A DNA stretch of 59,503 nucleotides from Amycolatopsis tucumanensis (GCF_021654135.1 NZ_JAKGSD010000020.1:9171-68673); one strand, 5' to 3'. Numbered from the stretch's first letter, positions 15,965 to 24,286 are shown. Notes: generated by a model from the sequence alone, not told the origin. Numbers and translations are program-made.

Positions 15965-16150
15965 CCGCGCCTCCTGACGGGGGGCTTCGGGGCGGCGCGC
16001 GCCTCCGCGGGGGACGGAGGATCACACGGACGGGGTCACAAGAAGATATCAGCCCGAAGTGTGATCTCCGTGGGGTCGGTGACACTTTCCGCCGCCTGTT
16101 GACTACCGGCTGCTCACCTTCCCGTCACCCGGTTCTGCCACCGTGGCGCC

Positions 16151-16633
16151 GTGCAACAGGACATCCGGGTGACGCGGTCGCTCGTGGAGAGGTTCGCGTC
16201 GTTCTGCGCGACGGTCGTCCGGTACCTGCCCTTCGGGCTGAACACGCTGGTCCCGCCCAGCTTCGTGGGCTTCGCGCTGATCAACGGGTTCACCTTCGGC
16301 GTCGACCTGCTGCTGCTGACCCTGGGCCACGGCGTGGCCGGGCTGCCGCTGCCGGTCGCCATCACCGCGGCCTACGTCTGCGCCTTCGCGCTGAGCTTCG
16401 TGCTCAACCGCGTCTTCAACTTCCGCTCGCACGCCCCGGTCGGGCGCCAGGCCGTGCTCTACGCGATCGCGGTGGCCGTCAACTACTTCGCGTTCATCCT
16501 CGGCGCCGGGGCCGGCCTGGCCGCGCTGGGCGTGCAGTACCACCTGGCGCGCATCATCGCCGGCGCGTTGGAGGCGGTGTTCCTCTACAGCGTGCTTCGC
16601 TGGATCGTGTTCACCGACCGCAGCCGCGCGTAG
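16151..16633 (+). CDS. GtrA family membrane protein
   Basis: A 160-residue protein with four membrane helices and the GtrA signature: a first helix GFALINGFTFGVDLLLLTLG and AYVCAFALSFVLNRVFNFR at the end of helix 2. GtrA proteins are thought to flip or present polyprenyl-phosphate sugars to envelope glycosyltransferases. A GT87 mannosyltransferase gene follows 102 bp downstream, which fits a shared role in polyprenol-linked sugar transfer. The start is GTG at 16151 without a clear Shine-Dalgarno. Confidence 0.85.
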   Translation: MQQDIRVTRSLVERFASFCATVVRYLPFGLNTLVPPSFVGFALINGFTFGVDLLLLTLGHGVAGLPLPVAITAAYVCAFALSFVLNRVFNFRSHAPVGRQAVLYAIAVAVNYFAFILGAGAGLAALGVQYHLARIIAGALEAVFLYSVLRWIVFTDRSRA

Positions 16634-16735
16634 CGCAAGGGGGACCCGCTCGTAACATCGATCACGCGGGCAACGAAGATAGGCGTTGCGGCGTCTGTTC
16701 CGTGAGATCACGCCTGGCCGGGACTGGGAGAACGA

Positions 16736-18025
16736 GTGAAAGCTGTCATCGAGACGATGAGGTACGGCAGTACCGCCGAGCGGGTACGCCTGGGCTTGGA
16801 ACTCCTGCTGGCCGTCGGCCTGTTCGCCGCGCTCGCGTACTACGCGCACGGCATCCGGAAGTGGCCGACCGACGTCGACATCTACCGGCTGGGCGCGGAC
16901 ACGTTCCTCAAGGGCCACTCGATCTACTCGGAGCTGCCCGTCTCGACCATCGGCGGCGCGCTGCCCTACACCTACCCGCCGTTCTCCGCGGTGCTGTTCA
17001 CGCCGCTGGCGATCATCCCGCCGCCGATCGGCTACCCGCTGCTGACCGGCGCGACCTGCCTGGCGCTGTTCCCGATCATCCTGGCCTACCGCAACGGATC
17101 GCCGGAGCTGCGCGGGCTGCTGAACAAGACCTGGATGGTCGTGGCGGCCGCGATCGTGATGGTGGTCGCCCACCCGGTGGCGAACACGATCTTCTGGGGC
17201 CAGATCAACGTCCTGCTGATGATGCTCGTCGCGGTCGACATCCTGTGGCCGAACCCGCGCTGGCCTCGGGGCGCGCTGATCGGCATCGCGGCGGCGGTCA
17301 AGCTCACCCCGGCCGGGTTCTGCCTGATCTTCCTGCTGCGCAAGGACTTCCGCGCGGTGGTCACCGCGTTCGTCAGCTTCCTGGTGATGACGGCGATCGC
17401 GTTCGTGCTGATGCCCGGCGACTCGTGGACGTACTGGACGGACCGCGTCTTCCACGCCACCGGCATGAACATCGGGCCCATCCACGCCAACGAGTCGATC
17501 ACCGCGACGTTCGAGAAGCTGCACCTGACCGGCACCACGCTGACGGTCGTCGGCGGTCTCGGCGTGCTCGCGGTCGTCGCCATGACGTTCCTCGGCACCG
17601 CACGAGCGTTGCGGGACAACAACCTCGCGCTCGCGCTCGGCGTAAACGCCGCCGGTGTCCTGCTGATCTCGCCGATCTCCTGGTCGCACCACTGGATCCT
17701 GGCGCTGCCGACGGCCGTGCTGGTGCTCGTGATGGGCGTGCAGAGGAACAACAAGTGGCTGATCGTCTCCGGCTGGGCCGCGGTGGTGATCCTGTGGCTC
17801 GCGCCGCACTACTGGGTGCCGCTGGAGTGGGAGAACTGGAGCTTCGCGCAGCAGGTCGCGGGCAGCAGCTACCAGATCGTGGCCGTGGCCTTCCTGGTCG
17901 TGATGTCCGTGCTGTGGTTCCGCGGGCGGGGCAAGCCCGCGCCCGCCGACGACCTGGACTTCGAGCTGAGCCAGGAGCTGACGAAGCCGGCCTTCACGCC
18001 GGTCCGCGCCGGCGACGAGGCCTGA
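16736..18025 (+). CDS. GT87 family polyprenol-phosphate-mannose-dependent mannosyltransferase
   Basis: Multi-pass membrane glycosyltransferase (GT-C fold, DUF2029), 429 residues, about ten helices. The first extracytoplasmic loop contains WPTDVDIYRLGADTFLKG, with the acidic catalytic residue expected for GT87, followed by LPYTYPPFSAVLFTPLA, a family hallmark. Relatives such as PimE and MptC add alpha-1,2-mannose to phosphatidylinositol mannosides or lipoglycans. The GTG start has a GGGAG Shine-Dalgarno at about 8 nt. The acceptor in this organism is not determined. Confidence 0.85.
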   Translation: MKAVIETMRYGSTAERVRLGLELLLAVGLFAALAYYAHGIRKWPTDVDIYRLGADTFLKGHSIYSELPVSTIGGALPYTYPPFSAVLFTPLAIIPPPIGYPLLTGATCLALFPIILAYRNGSPELRGLLNKTWMVVAAAIVMVVAHPVANTIFWGQINVLLMMLVAVDILWPNPRWPRGALIGIAAAVKLTPAGFCLIFLLRKDFRAVVTAFVSFLVMTAIAFVLMPGDSWTYWTDRVFHATGMNIGPIHANESITATFEKLHLTGTTLTVVGGLGVLAVVAMTFLGTARALRDNNLALALGVNAAGVLLISPISWSHHWILALPTAVLVLVMGVQRNNKWLIVSGWAAVVILWLAPHYWVPLEWENWSFAQQVAGSSYQIVAVAFLVVMSVLWFRGRGKPAPADDLDFELSQELTKPAFTPVRAGDEA

Positions 18026-18033
18026 TCCGTGGC

Positions 18034-18051
18034 GCCCGGGTTTTCCCGGGC
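18034..18051. terminator. Bidirectional terminator hairpin
   Basis: GCCCGGG (18034-18040), loop TTTT, CCCGGGC (18045-18051) is a perfect stem. It lies between the stops of the convergent GT87 and HxlR genes and can serve both. Confidence 0.7.
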
Positions 18052-18052
18052 T

Positions 18053-18430
18053 CTACTTGTTCCGCTCGTCGAAGGCGCGCTGGCTGCGTTCGATGTCGGG
18101 GTCGTGCTCGACCGCCCATTCCGCCAGGCGCACGGCGGGCTCGATCAGGGTGCGGCCGACGTCGGTGAGCGCGTACTCGACGCGGGGCGGCACCTCCGCG
18201 TAGGCGGTGCGCGACACCAGACCGTCGCGTTCGAGGTTCCGCAGCGTCAGCGACAGCATCCGCTGGGACACGCCGGGGATGCGCTGCTGCAGCTCGGTGA
18301 AGCGCATCCGCTGGTCGTCCAGGGTGGCGACCACCAGCAGGGTCCACTTGTTGCCGATCCGGTCCAGGATGCGCCGGATCGCGCGCCCGCCGTCGCCCCT
18401 GATCAGGCAGGTCCGTTCGTACCGCGACAC
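18053..18430 (-). CDS. HxlR family transcriptional regulator
   Basis: A 125-residue winged-helix regulator of the HxlR (MarR-like) family. The motif RILDRIGNKWTLLVVATL near residue 20 and RFTELQQRIPGVSQRMLSLTLRNLERDGLVSR (recognition helix and wing) are diagnostic. The GTG start has GGAG 8 nt upstream. It is divergent from a DoxX gene, the classic HxlR/DoxX pairing, in which the regulator responds to quinone, aldehyde or thiol stress. Confidence 0.92.
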   Translation of the reverse strand: MSRYERTCLIRGDGGRAIRRILDRIGNKWTLLVVATLDDQRMRFTELQQRIPGVSQRMLSLTLRNLERDGLVSRTAYAEVPPRVEYALTDVGRTLIEPAVRLAEWAVEHDPDIERSQRAFDERNK

Positions 18431-18497
18431 GCACGCTCCTGTCCGCTACGCACACTCGTGTGCCTTTTGTAGACCCTCCGATGGTGACCCATGATGT

Positions 18498-18518
18498 GGT
18501 TGCTTACAAGTCGTAACC
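18498..18518. promoter_or_regulatory. Candidate HxlR operator
   Basis: An imperfect palindrome (GGTTGCTTACAAGTCGTAACC, written here as its two arms GGTTGC and GTAACC) sits between the HxlR and DoxX genes, just upstream of the DoxX Shine-Dalgarno. Six-bp arms (one wobble pair) surround a 9-nt centre containing TTACAAG. Weak compared with the TetR and MarR sites in this window. Confidence 0.4.
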
Positions 18519-18531
18519 ATCGGAGGTCGTC

Positions 18532-18894
18532 GTGGAAATCGCCTACTGGATCGTGGCCGCGCTGCTGGGGGTCCTGTACCTGTTCGCGGGCGGGAAGAAG
18601 ATCGCGCAGAGCCGGGAGCAGCTGGCGCCGATGATGGGCTGGGTCGACACCGTGCCCATGTGGGCGGTGCGCGGCATCGGCGCGGTGGAGGTCCTCGGCG
18701 TGCTCGGGCTGGTTCTGCCGCCGCTGACCGGGGTCGCGCCCGCGCTGGCGCTGGTGGCGGCGCTCGGGTTCGCGGTGCTCCAGGTGCTGGCGGCGGGCCT
18801 GCACCTGTCGCGGGGCGAGGTGAAGGAGACCGGGCTGAACGTGCCGCTGATCGCGCTGGCCGGCGTCGCCGCGTGGCTGGCGACCGCCTGGTGA
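18532..18894 (+). CDS. DoxX family membrane protein
   Basis: A 120-residue four-helix membrane protein. The first helix WIVAALLGVLYLFAGGKKI and the sequence AVRGIGAVEVLGVLGLVLPP are typical of the DoxX-like family. Related proteins take part in quinone or thiosulfate oxidation and thiol-redox defence. The start is GTG with a perfect GGAGG at 18522-18526. It is controlled most likely by the divergent HxlR regulator. Confidence 0.85.
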   Translation: MEIAYWIVAALLGVLYLFAGGKKIAQSREQLAPMMGWVDTVPMWAVRGIGAVEVLGVLGLVLPPLTGVAPALALVAALGFAVLQVLAAGLHLSRGEVKETGLNVPLIALAGVAAWLATAW

Positions 18895-18895
18895 C

Positions 18896-19456
18896 CTACT
18901 CGACGAGCCGGATGTCCAGCGCGCCGGTGAGGCGGAGTTCGCGCAGGCGGCGGTCGCCGGTGTCGAGGGTGCGGACGGTGCCGTCGGGGTGCCAGCCGGC
19001 GCGGCGGTAGAAGCCGAGGGTGGCGGCGTCGGACTCCACCGCCCAGGTGACGCCGCGGCCGGCGCCCAGCTCGCGCAGTCCGGCGGCGGCCGCGGCCAGC
19101 AGCCGGGAGCCGTGGCCGCGCCGGGACCAGCGCGGCTCCACCAGCAGCGTCCCGATCAGGCCGGTGCGGTCGGCGTCGCCGGGCACGTTGCCCGCCGCGT
19201 CGGCCACGTCGTCGCGGGGCGCGGGACCGGCGACGCAGAACCCGACCGTGTATTCGCCTTCGACGGCGAGGTGGATCCGGGAGCCGGGGTGGCCGATCGC
19301 CTCCGCCCACCTGGCCTCGGTGACCGCGGAGTCGAGCTCGGCGAGCGCGCGGTCGCTGAGGACGCCCTGGTAGGCCGTTCGCCAGGTGACGCGCTGGATC
19401 CGGGCGATCTCCGCGGCGTCGGCGTCGACGGCTTCGCGGACGGACACGGTGCTCAT
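18896..19456 (-). CDS. GNAT family N-acetyltransferase
   Basis: A 186-residue acetyl-CoA-dependent acyltransferase. Motif A is IGTLLVEPRWSRRGHGSRLLAAAAAGLRELG, with the R-x-x-G-x-G/A pyrophosphate loop, and the final strand GFYRRAGWHPDG is the usual motif B. The N-terminal IARIQRVTWRTAYQGVLS is frequent in actinobacterial GNATs. The ATG start follows a TAGGTT hexamer (19463-19468, minus strand) by 6 nt, so the mRNA is likely leaderless. The stop lies 1 bp from that of DoxX (convergent). Substrate unknown. Confidence 0.88.
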   Translation of the reverse strand: MSTVSVREAVDADAAEIARIQRVTWRTAYQGVLSDRALAELDSAVTEARWAEAIGHPGSRIHLAVEGEYTVGFCVAGPAPRDDVADAAGNVPGDADRTGLIGTLLVEPRWSRRGHGSRLLAAAAAGLRELGAGRGVTWAVESDAATLGFYRRAGWHPDGTVRTLDTGDRRLRELRLTGALDIRLVE

Positions 19457-19495
19457 GCCGGGAACCTACCGGTTTTGTCGGTGGGTGCTGGCACC

Positions 19496-20713
19496 ATGAG
19501 CACCACCATGGAGACGATGAGTGTGGCGGCCGCCCGGCGGGCGGCGCTGGCGGCCCAGGGTTTCGCCGACCCGCGGCCCGGCACCGAACCCACCCGGCGG
19601 CACTTCAAGCGCGCCCTGGCGCGGCTGCAGCTGATCCAGCTGGACTCGGTGAACGTCGTGGTGCGGGCGCACTACGCGCCGCTGTTCGCCCGGCTGGGCG
19701 GCTACGACCCGGCGCTGATCGACGAGGCCGCGTGGGCGCACAGCAGCCGCAAGCCGCGGATGCTGGTGGAGACCTGGGCGCACGAGGCGAGCCTGATCCC
19801 GGTCGAGGACTGGCCGCTGTTGCAGTCCGGCGCGAAGCGGCCCGGGTGGTGGCGCAACTACCAGCACCTCGCCGACCGCTCACCGTCGCTGGTCGACGAC
19901 GTGCTGGCGGTGGTGAAGGAGCTCGGCCCGATCGGGGCGGGCGGCATCGAGCGCGAGCTGGAGGGCGAGTCGACGCGCCGTCCGGGGTCGTGGTGGGAGC
20001 GGTCCGAGGTCAAGAAGATCTGCGAGCTGCTGTTCGGGCTGGGCCAGCTGACCACCGGCACGCGGCGCGGGTTCGAGCGGCTGTACGACCTGACCGAGCG
20101 GGTCGTGCCGGCGGAGATCCTGGCGCGGCGCGTGTCGCCGGAGCAGGGGGCGCGCGAGTTGATCTCCCGCGCGGCGACGGCGCTGGGCGTGGCGACGGAG
20201 CCGGACCTGCGGGACTACTACCGGCTCGGCCCGGAGACGAGCCGCCGGGCGGTGGCCGAGCTGGTCGAGGACGGGGTGCTGGAAGAGGTCGAGGTGCGCG
20301 GCTGGCGCGGCCCGGCGTACCGCTTGGTCGGCGCGCGGATGCCGCGGAAGGTCGCGGGGCGGGCGCTGCTGTGCCCGTTCGACCCGCTGATCTGGGAGCG
20401 GGCCCGCACCGAGCGGCTGTTCGGGTTCCGGTACCGCATCGAGATCTACGTGCCCGAGCCCAAGCGCGTGTACGGCTACTACGTGTTCCCGTTCCTGCTC
20501 GACGGCGAACTGGTGGCGCGGGTCGACCTGAAGGCCGACCGGGAGGCCGGGGTGCTGCGGGTGCAGGGCGCGTTCGCCGAGCCGGGCGCCGAGGTGCCGC
20601 GGGTGGCCGCCGAGCTGGCCGGGGAGCTGCGGTTGATGGCCACGTGGCTGGGACTGGACGGTTTCGTGGTGGGGGAGCGGGGTGATCTGGCGCCGGCGCT
20701 GAGCCGGGCGTGA
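19496..20713 (+). CDS. AlkX/YcaQ-type DNA glycosylase (winged-helix protein)
   Basis: A 405-residue member of the HTH_42/AlkZ superfamily of winged-helix DNA glycosylases. The catalytic motif is Q-x-D (LQLIQLDSV, Q48-D50), the form found in AlkX/YcaQ, which unhooks DNA interstrand crosslinks and excises alkylated purines. AlkZ proper has Q-x-Q instead. Three tandem winged-helix segments follow, with the C-terminal strand region YRIEIYVPEPKRVYGYYVFPFLL typical of the family. ATG 19496 was chosen; 19508 and 19517 are alternatives. The gene is divergent from a GNAT gene. Confidence 0.88.
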   Translation: MSTTMETMSVAAARRAALAAQGFADPRPGTEPTRRHFKRALARLQLIQLDSVNVVVRAHYAPLFARLGGYDPALIDEAAWAHSSRKPRMLVETWAHEASLIPVEDWPLLQSGAKRPGWWRNYQHLADRSPSLVDDVLAVVKELGPIGAGGIERELEGESTRRPGSWWERSEVKKICELLFGLGQLTTGTRRGFERLYDLTERVVPAEILARRVSPEQGARELISRAATALGVATEPDLRDYYRLGPETSRRAVAELVEDGVLEEVEVRGWRGPAYRLVGARMPRKVAGRALLCPFDPLIWERARTERLFGFRYRIEIYVPEPKRVYGYYVFPFLLDGELVARVDLKADREAGVLRVQGAFAEPGAEVPRVAAELAGELRLMATWLGLDGFVVGERGDLAPALSRA

Positions 20714-20923
20714 GAGGGGGAGTGGTGGCGCGGTCGCGGGTCCGGTGTCTTGCCCAAGGCCCGGCGCCGATGGATCTGGGCGGCGTCACGCGGGTATATC
20801 GCGCGCGGCTGCCGCGACCGGCCTACCGGCCGTTGGGGAGCTTCGCGGGCGACTGTTTCCGCCACCGGCGTGCGGCTTCCCCGGCGGTGTGATCGGCGGC
20901 CGCCGGCGGCGTGATACGGAATC

Positions 20924-20959
20924 GGGGTGGTGTGACACGCCCCCATGCCACACCACCCC
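20924..20959. terminator. Bidirectional terminator hairpin
   Basis: GGGGTGGTGTG (20924-20934) pairs perfectly with CACACCACCCC (20949-20959), with a 14-nt loop. It lies in the 284-bp gap between the convergent AlkX and DUF4097 genes. The rest of that gap shows no gene. Confidence 0.75.
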
Positions 20960-20997
20960 TCCACCCCCATGGCGGCTCGCGGCCGCCCTCCGGTGGT

Positions 20998-21894
20998 CTA
21001 CTGCGCCGCGCGGGTCACCACGGCCGTGCCGGATCCGGTGCGCGCCCGCACGTTCAGCGGGATCTCGCCATCGGGCCGGTCCAGCGCCACGTCCAGCTCG
21101 CTCGACACCTTGCCCGCGCTCGCGGTCAGGTCGACCTCCGCGGCGACCCCCGGCCGGATCCCGACCCGGATGTCGCCGGAGCCGGTGACCAGCTCCAGGT
21201 TCCCGCTCGCCGCCTCGGCGACCGACAGGTCGCCGCTGCCGCTGCGGACCAGCGCCGACCCGGACACCGTGCCCAGCCACAGATCCCCGGTGCCGGTGGC
21301 CAGCGTCGCCGACCCGGCCAGCGACGCCACCTCCACGTCACCACTGCCGGTGCGCAGGTGCAGCCCCGCCAGCGTCGGCCCGAGCCGGATCGCGCCGGAG
21401 CCGCTGCGCACCGTCGCCGCGCCCTCCGACCGGTCCAGCCTGATCTCGCCGGTCCCGGTGGAGACGTCCACCCGCCCGGCCGGCCCGCTCACCGTCACGT
21501 TCGCCGACCCGGCCCGCACCTCCACGGTGGTGCCGGCGGGCGCGATCACCGTGACCGCGAGCGGGATGTTCCGCAGCGGCAACGCCTTCGGCGCGTGCAC
21601 TGTCAGCCGGTTGCCGGTCTGCTCCAGCCGCGTCTGCTGCACCGCGTCCGCGGGCGTGCCGCTCAGGTCGGTGCCCAGCTGGTCGCCGAAGCGCTCGCTC
21701 ACCCAGCTCAGCAGGCTGGAGATGCCCTGTGTCCACGGCTGCTGGGCGTCCGGGTCGTGCCGGATCTCCACCGTCGCCTCGGGCTCCTCGGCGTCCAGCT
21801 TCACCTCGACCTTCCCCATCGACACCGCGATGTCCAGCTCCAGCGGCCCCGGCAGGGCGAACGTCTGCGTGCGCACGAGCTCCGGATCGGTCAT
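20998..21894 (-). CDS. DUF4097 beta-strand repeat protein
   Basis: A 298-residue protein dominated by short beta-strand repeats of the form S/T-G-S/T-G-D/E-(I/L)-x-(L/V), for example VRSGSGAIRLG, LRTGSGDVEVAS and VRSGSGDLSVAE, from about residue 140 to 270. This gives a right-handed beta-helix or head-domain-like fold (DUF4097). No signal peptide or membrane helix is present, so it is probably cytoplasmic. It begins 2 bp after the HicB-like gene and is clearly co-transcribed with it. Function unknown; the pairing is common in actinomycetes. Confidence 0.85.
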   Translation of the reverse strand: MTDPELVRTQTFALPGPLELDIAVSMGKVEVKLDAEEPEATVEIRHDPDAQQPWTQGISSLLSWVSERFGDQLGTDLSGTPADAVQQTRLEQTGNRLTVHAPKALPLRNIPLAVTVIAPAGTTVEVRAGSANVTVSGPAGRVDVSTGTGEIRLDRSEGAATVRSGSGAIRLGPTLAGLHLRTGSGDVEVASLAGSATLATGTGDLWLGTVSGSALVRSGSGDLSVAEAASGNLELVTGSGDIRVGIRPGVAAEVDLTASAGKVSSELDVALDRPDGEIPLNVRARTGSGTAVVTRAAQ

Positions 21895-21896
21895 GA

Positions 21897-22412
21897 CTAT
21901 CCCTTCACCCAGCCGTGCAGGTGCGACTCGGACTGCGAGCCGCTCTGCTTCTCGGCGTGCCAGGACTGCGAACCGTGCAGCGCGCCCTGCACGGCCTGCG
22001 AGATGAACGTGTTGAGCGAGACGCCCTGCGACGACGCGGCGTGCTCGGCCTGCTCCTTGAGCTTCTCCACCAGGCGCAACGTCATGCGCGAGATGTCCCC
22101 GCCCTCCACCAGCGGTGGCGGCGGTGGTGGAGGCGGCGGCCCGGGACGCTCGGCCCGTGGCCGCTCACCGGCCGAACCGGTGACCACCACCCGCACGTCC
22201 CGGCCGTCCAGGCGCACCTCGACGACGTGGTCGGGAAGCTGCGCGGTCGCCTCGGCGGCGAGGTCGGCCAGCGCGTTCATCAGCACCAGCCGGGCCGCCG
22301 GCTCCAGCGCGCCGGACAGCAGCGCCGCCGCCCGGCGGATCTGCTCGTCCCCGGCCGAGGCCGTCGCGGTGAGGTCCTCGCGGAGGCTGGTGATGTACGG
22401 GGTCAAGTCCAT
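21897..22412 (-). CDS. HicB-like ribbon-helix-helix protein
   Basis: A 171-residue protein. Residues about 107-150 form an Arc/HicB-type ribbon-helix-helix (ISRMTLRLVEKLKEQAEHAA, then GVSLNTFISQAVQGAL), a DNA-binding fold. The N-terminal half is an alpha/beta region, followed by a run of nine prolines as linker. No HicA-type toxin is adjacent; its partner gene is DUF4097 instead. The ATG start coincides with the predicted transcription start, and three TGACACC-type sites overlap the promoter, so autoregulation is likely. Confidence 0.8.
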   Translation of the reverse strand: MDLTPYITSLREDLTATASAGDEQIRRAAALLSGALEPAARLVLMNALADLAAEATAQLPDHVVEVRLDGRDVRVVVTGSAGERPRAERPGPPPPPPPPPLVEGGDISRMTLRLVEKLKEQAEHAASSQGVSLNTFISQAVQGALHGSQSWHAEKQSGSQSESHLHGWVKG

Positions 22413-22472
22413 GACACCACTATGGCGTCACGCTTGGTGTCAGTCAAGGAGAAGATGACACCACGTGGTGTC
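22412..22472 (-). promoter_or_regulatory. Promoter and palindromic operator of the HicB-like/DUF4097 operon
   Basis: On the minus strand, TTGACT (22442-22447), a 17-nt spacer and CATAGT (22419-22424) form a good promoter, with the start point predicted at the A of ATG (22412). A perfect 16-bp palindrome GACACCACGTGGTGTC lies at 22457-22472. Two further half-sites, TGACACCA (22412-22419) and TGGTGTCA (22435-22442), form an inverted pair. All overlap or flank the promoter. Confidence 0.8.
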
Positions 22473-22537
22473 GCGGCCGGGCTGTCGGACCCGGCGGTTA
22501 CGCTGCCGGGGAGTCGTTGAGGGGAAGGAGCGCGACC

Positions 22538-23290
22538 GTGGCCGAGACCGTGTCGCCGAAGGTTCAGCTGATCGCGAAGACGGAGTTCTTCCCGCCGGAG
22601 GACGTGCCGTGGTCGACCGACGCCGACGGGGGTGAGGCGCTCGCCGAGTTCGCGGGCCGCGCCTGCTACCAGTCGTGGAAGAAGCCGAACCCGAAGACGG
22701 CCACCAACGCCGGCTACATCGACCACATCATCGAGGTCGGTCACCTGTCGGTGCTGGAGCACGGCTCGGTGAGCTTCTACATCAGCGGCGTGTCGCGCTC
22801 GCTGACCCACGAGCTGATCCGCCACCGCCACTTCTCCTACTCGCAGCTGTCGCAGCGGTACGTGCCCGAGCGCGACGCGGCGTTCGTCGAGCCGGACGTG
22901 ATCGCGAACGACCCGGAGCTGCACGAGAAGTTCCTCAAGGCCGCGCAGGCGAGTGTCGACGCCTACAACGAGCTGCTCGCCGGGCTGGAGGACAAGTTCG
23001 CCGACGCGCCGAGTGCCACCCTGCGCCGCAAGCAGGCGCGCCAGGCCGCCCGGTCGGTGCTGCCCAACGCCACCGAGACCCGCATCGTGGTCACCGGCAA
23101 CTACCGCGCCTGGCGGCACTTCATCGCCATGCGCGCCACCGAGCACGCCGACGTGGAGATCCGCGGCCTGGCCGTGGAATGCCTGCGGCAGCTGCAGAAG
23201 GCCGCGCCGAACGTGTTCGCCGACTTCACCATCTCCACCCTGCCCGACGGCACCGAGGTCGCCTCCAGCCCGAAGGTCCTCGAAGGGTGA
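22538..23290 (+). CDS. thyX: FAD-dependent thymidylate synthase
   Basis: Makes dTMP from dUMP using methylenetetrahydrofolate, NADPH and FAD; it is the alternative to ThyA. The ThyX signature RHRHFSYSQLSQRY (RHRxxSxxxxR) is intact, and the C-terminal RAWRHFIAMRATEHAD block contributes to substrate binding. The 250-residue length is standard. The GTG start at 22538 has a strong GGGAAGGAG Shine-Dalgarno. The stop overlaps the ACT gene by GTGA. In M. tuberculosis thyX is next to dapA; here about 4.6 kb of other genes separate them. Confidence 0.98.
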   Translation: MAETVSPKVQLIAKTEFFPPEDVPWSTDADGGEALAEFAGRACYQSWKKPNPKTATNAGYIDHIIEVGHLSVLEHGSVSFYISGVSRSLTHELIRHRHFSYSQLSQRYVPERDAAFVEPDVIANDPELHEKFLKAAQASVDAYNELLAGLEDKFADAPSATLRRKQARQAARSVLPNATETRIVVTGNYRAWRHFIAMRATEHADVEIRGLAVECLRQLQKAAPNVFADFTISTLPDGTEVASSPKVLEG

Positions 23291-23679
23291 AACGGCTCGC
23301 CATCGACGTCCAGCCGGGCGAGTACGCGGTCGCGCGCCTGGATCCGGGCGTTCCGGTGCCCGCCCTGGACGCGCCGGACGGCCTGGTCTCGGTCACCCGC
23401 ACGCCCGCGGAGACTTCGGTGATCTGCCCGGCCGGCCTGGCCCCGGAGGGCGCCCGGGTCGAGTCCGGCTGGCGGCTGCTGACCGTGCGCGGCCCGCTGG
23501 CGTTCACCCTCACCGGGATCATCGCGGCGCTGGCCAGTGAGCTGGCGTCGGCCGGGGTCGCGTTGTTCACGCTGTCCACGTTCGACACCGACCACGTGCT
23601 GGTGAAGGAAGGCGACCTGGCGCGCGCGGTGCAGGCGCTGCGCGCGGCCGGGCACGAGGTCGGGAGCGAAGCCGACTGA
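23287..23679 (+). CDS. ACT domain-containing protein
   Basis: A 130-residue protein built of two ACT-like halves (CASTOR/ACT_7 type). The second half, GIIAALASELASAGVALFTLSTFDTDHVLVKEGDL, is the characteristic amino-acid-binding segment. Such proteins bind amino acids or act as small sensors. The GTG start overlaps the thyX stop, so expression is coupled to thymidylate synthesis. The ligand is unknown. Confidence 0.8.
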   Translation: MKRLAIDVQPGEYAVARLDPGVPVPALDAPDGLVSVTRTPAETSVICPAGLAPEGARVESGWRLLTVRGPLAFTLTGIIAALASELASAGVALFTLSTFDTDHVLVKEGDLARAVQALRAAGHEVGSEAD

Positions 23680-23763
23680 TCCGGCTGGTGGGGGTTGCGC
23701 GCAGCGTGCGGCCCGCGGTTCTGGGCGTGGCCGGAGGATTGCGGCCGGCGCTGTCGGTGGCCC

Positions 23764-24210
23764 CTAGTCCAGCCGCTCGGTGACCGCGCGCATCGCGCGG
23801 CCGATCGCTTTCAGGTCGTCCCCGGAGATCACGTCCACGAAGTGCGTCCGGACTGTCCGCAGGTTGTCCGGGGCTGCCTGGCGGAGCTTGTCGTACCCGG
23901 CGTCGGTCAGGCGTGCGACCACGCCGCGCCGGTCTTCGGTCGTCGGGTCGCGGCGGACCAGGCCGCGTGCCTCCAAACCCTTGATGCGATGGGAAAGCCG
24001 GCTCCGCGAGTAGTACGCCGAGGCCGCGAGCTCGGCCATCCGCATCGCCCTTGCCTCCGCTTCGGACAGCCGCACGAGGAGTTCGAACTCGGCCAGCGTG
24101 AGGCCGTGCTGGTCCTGCAGGTTCCGGTCGAGCAGGTCGATGAACCGGATCGACCCCTCGATGAACGCTCGCCAGTCGCGCTGCTGGTCCGCGTCGAGCC
24201 ACTCGGTCAC
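23764..24210 (-). CDS. MarR family transcriptional regulator
   Basis: A 148-residue winged-helix dimeric regulator. The core FELLVRLSEAEARAMRMAELAASAYYSRSRLSHRIKGLEARGLVRRDP contains the recognition helix, and the wing has TEDRRGVVARLTDAG with the conserved D-R-R. It is divergent from a cupin gene with two palindromes between them, so it probably represses both. The start is GTG at 24210. Confidence 0.93.
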   Translation of the reverse strand: MTEWLDADQQRDWRAFIEGSIRFIDLLDRNLQDQHGLTLAEFELLVRLSEAEARAMRMAELAASAYYSRSRLSHRIKGLEARGLVRRDPTTEDRRGVVARLTDAGYDKLRQAAPDNLRTVRTHFVDVISGDDLKAIGRAMRAVTERLD

Positions 24211-24224
24211 CCGTTCACCCTAGC

Positions 24225-24272
24225 AGTTGACGCTTTCAACTACTCCTCGCTAGCTTGGTTGAAGACTTCAAC
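24225..24272. promoter_or_regulatory. Two MarR operators and the cupin promoter
   Basis: A perfect 15-bp palindrome GTTGAAGACTTCAAC lies at 24258-24272. A second, related one at 24225-24241 has AGTTGA/TCAACT arms around 5 nt. A promoter for the cupin gene fits over them: TTGACG at 24227-24232, an 18-nt spacer and TAGCTT at 24251-24256. Both half-sites share the word GTTGA, suggesting one regulator, the adjacent MarR protein. Confidence 0.75.
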
Positions 24273-24286
24273 TACGTGGAGGCGAG

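Noticed and set aside
20710..20892. Small plus-strand ORF after the AlkX gene
   Set aside because: It overlaps the AlkX stop, has no ribosome site and is rich in Arg without any family signature.
21897..22412. Classical HicAB toxin-antitoxin system
   Set aside because: There is no HicA-like dsRNA-binding toxin next to the HicB-like gene; the partner is a DUF4097 protein.
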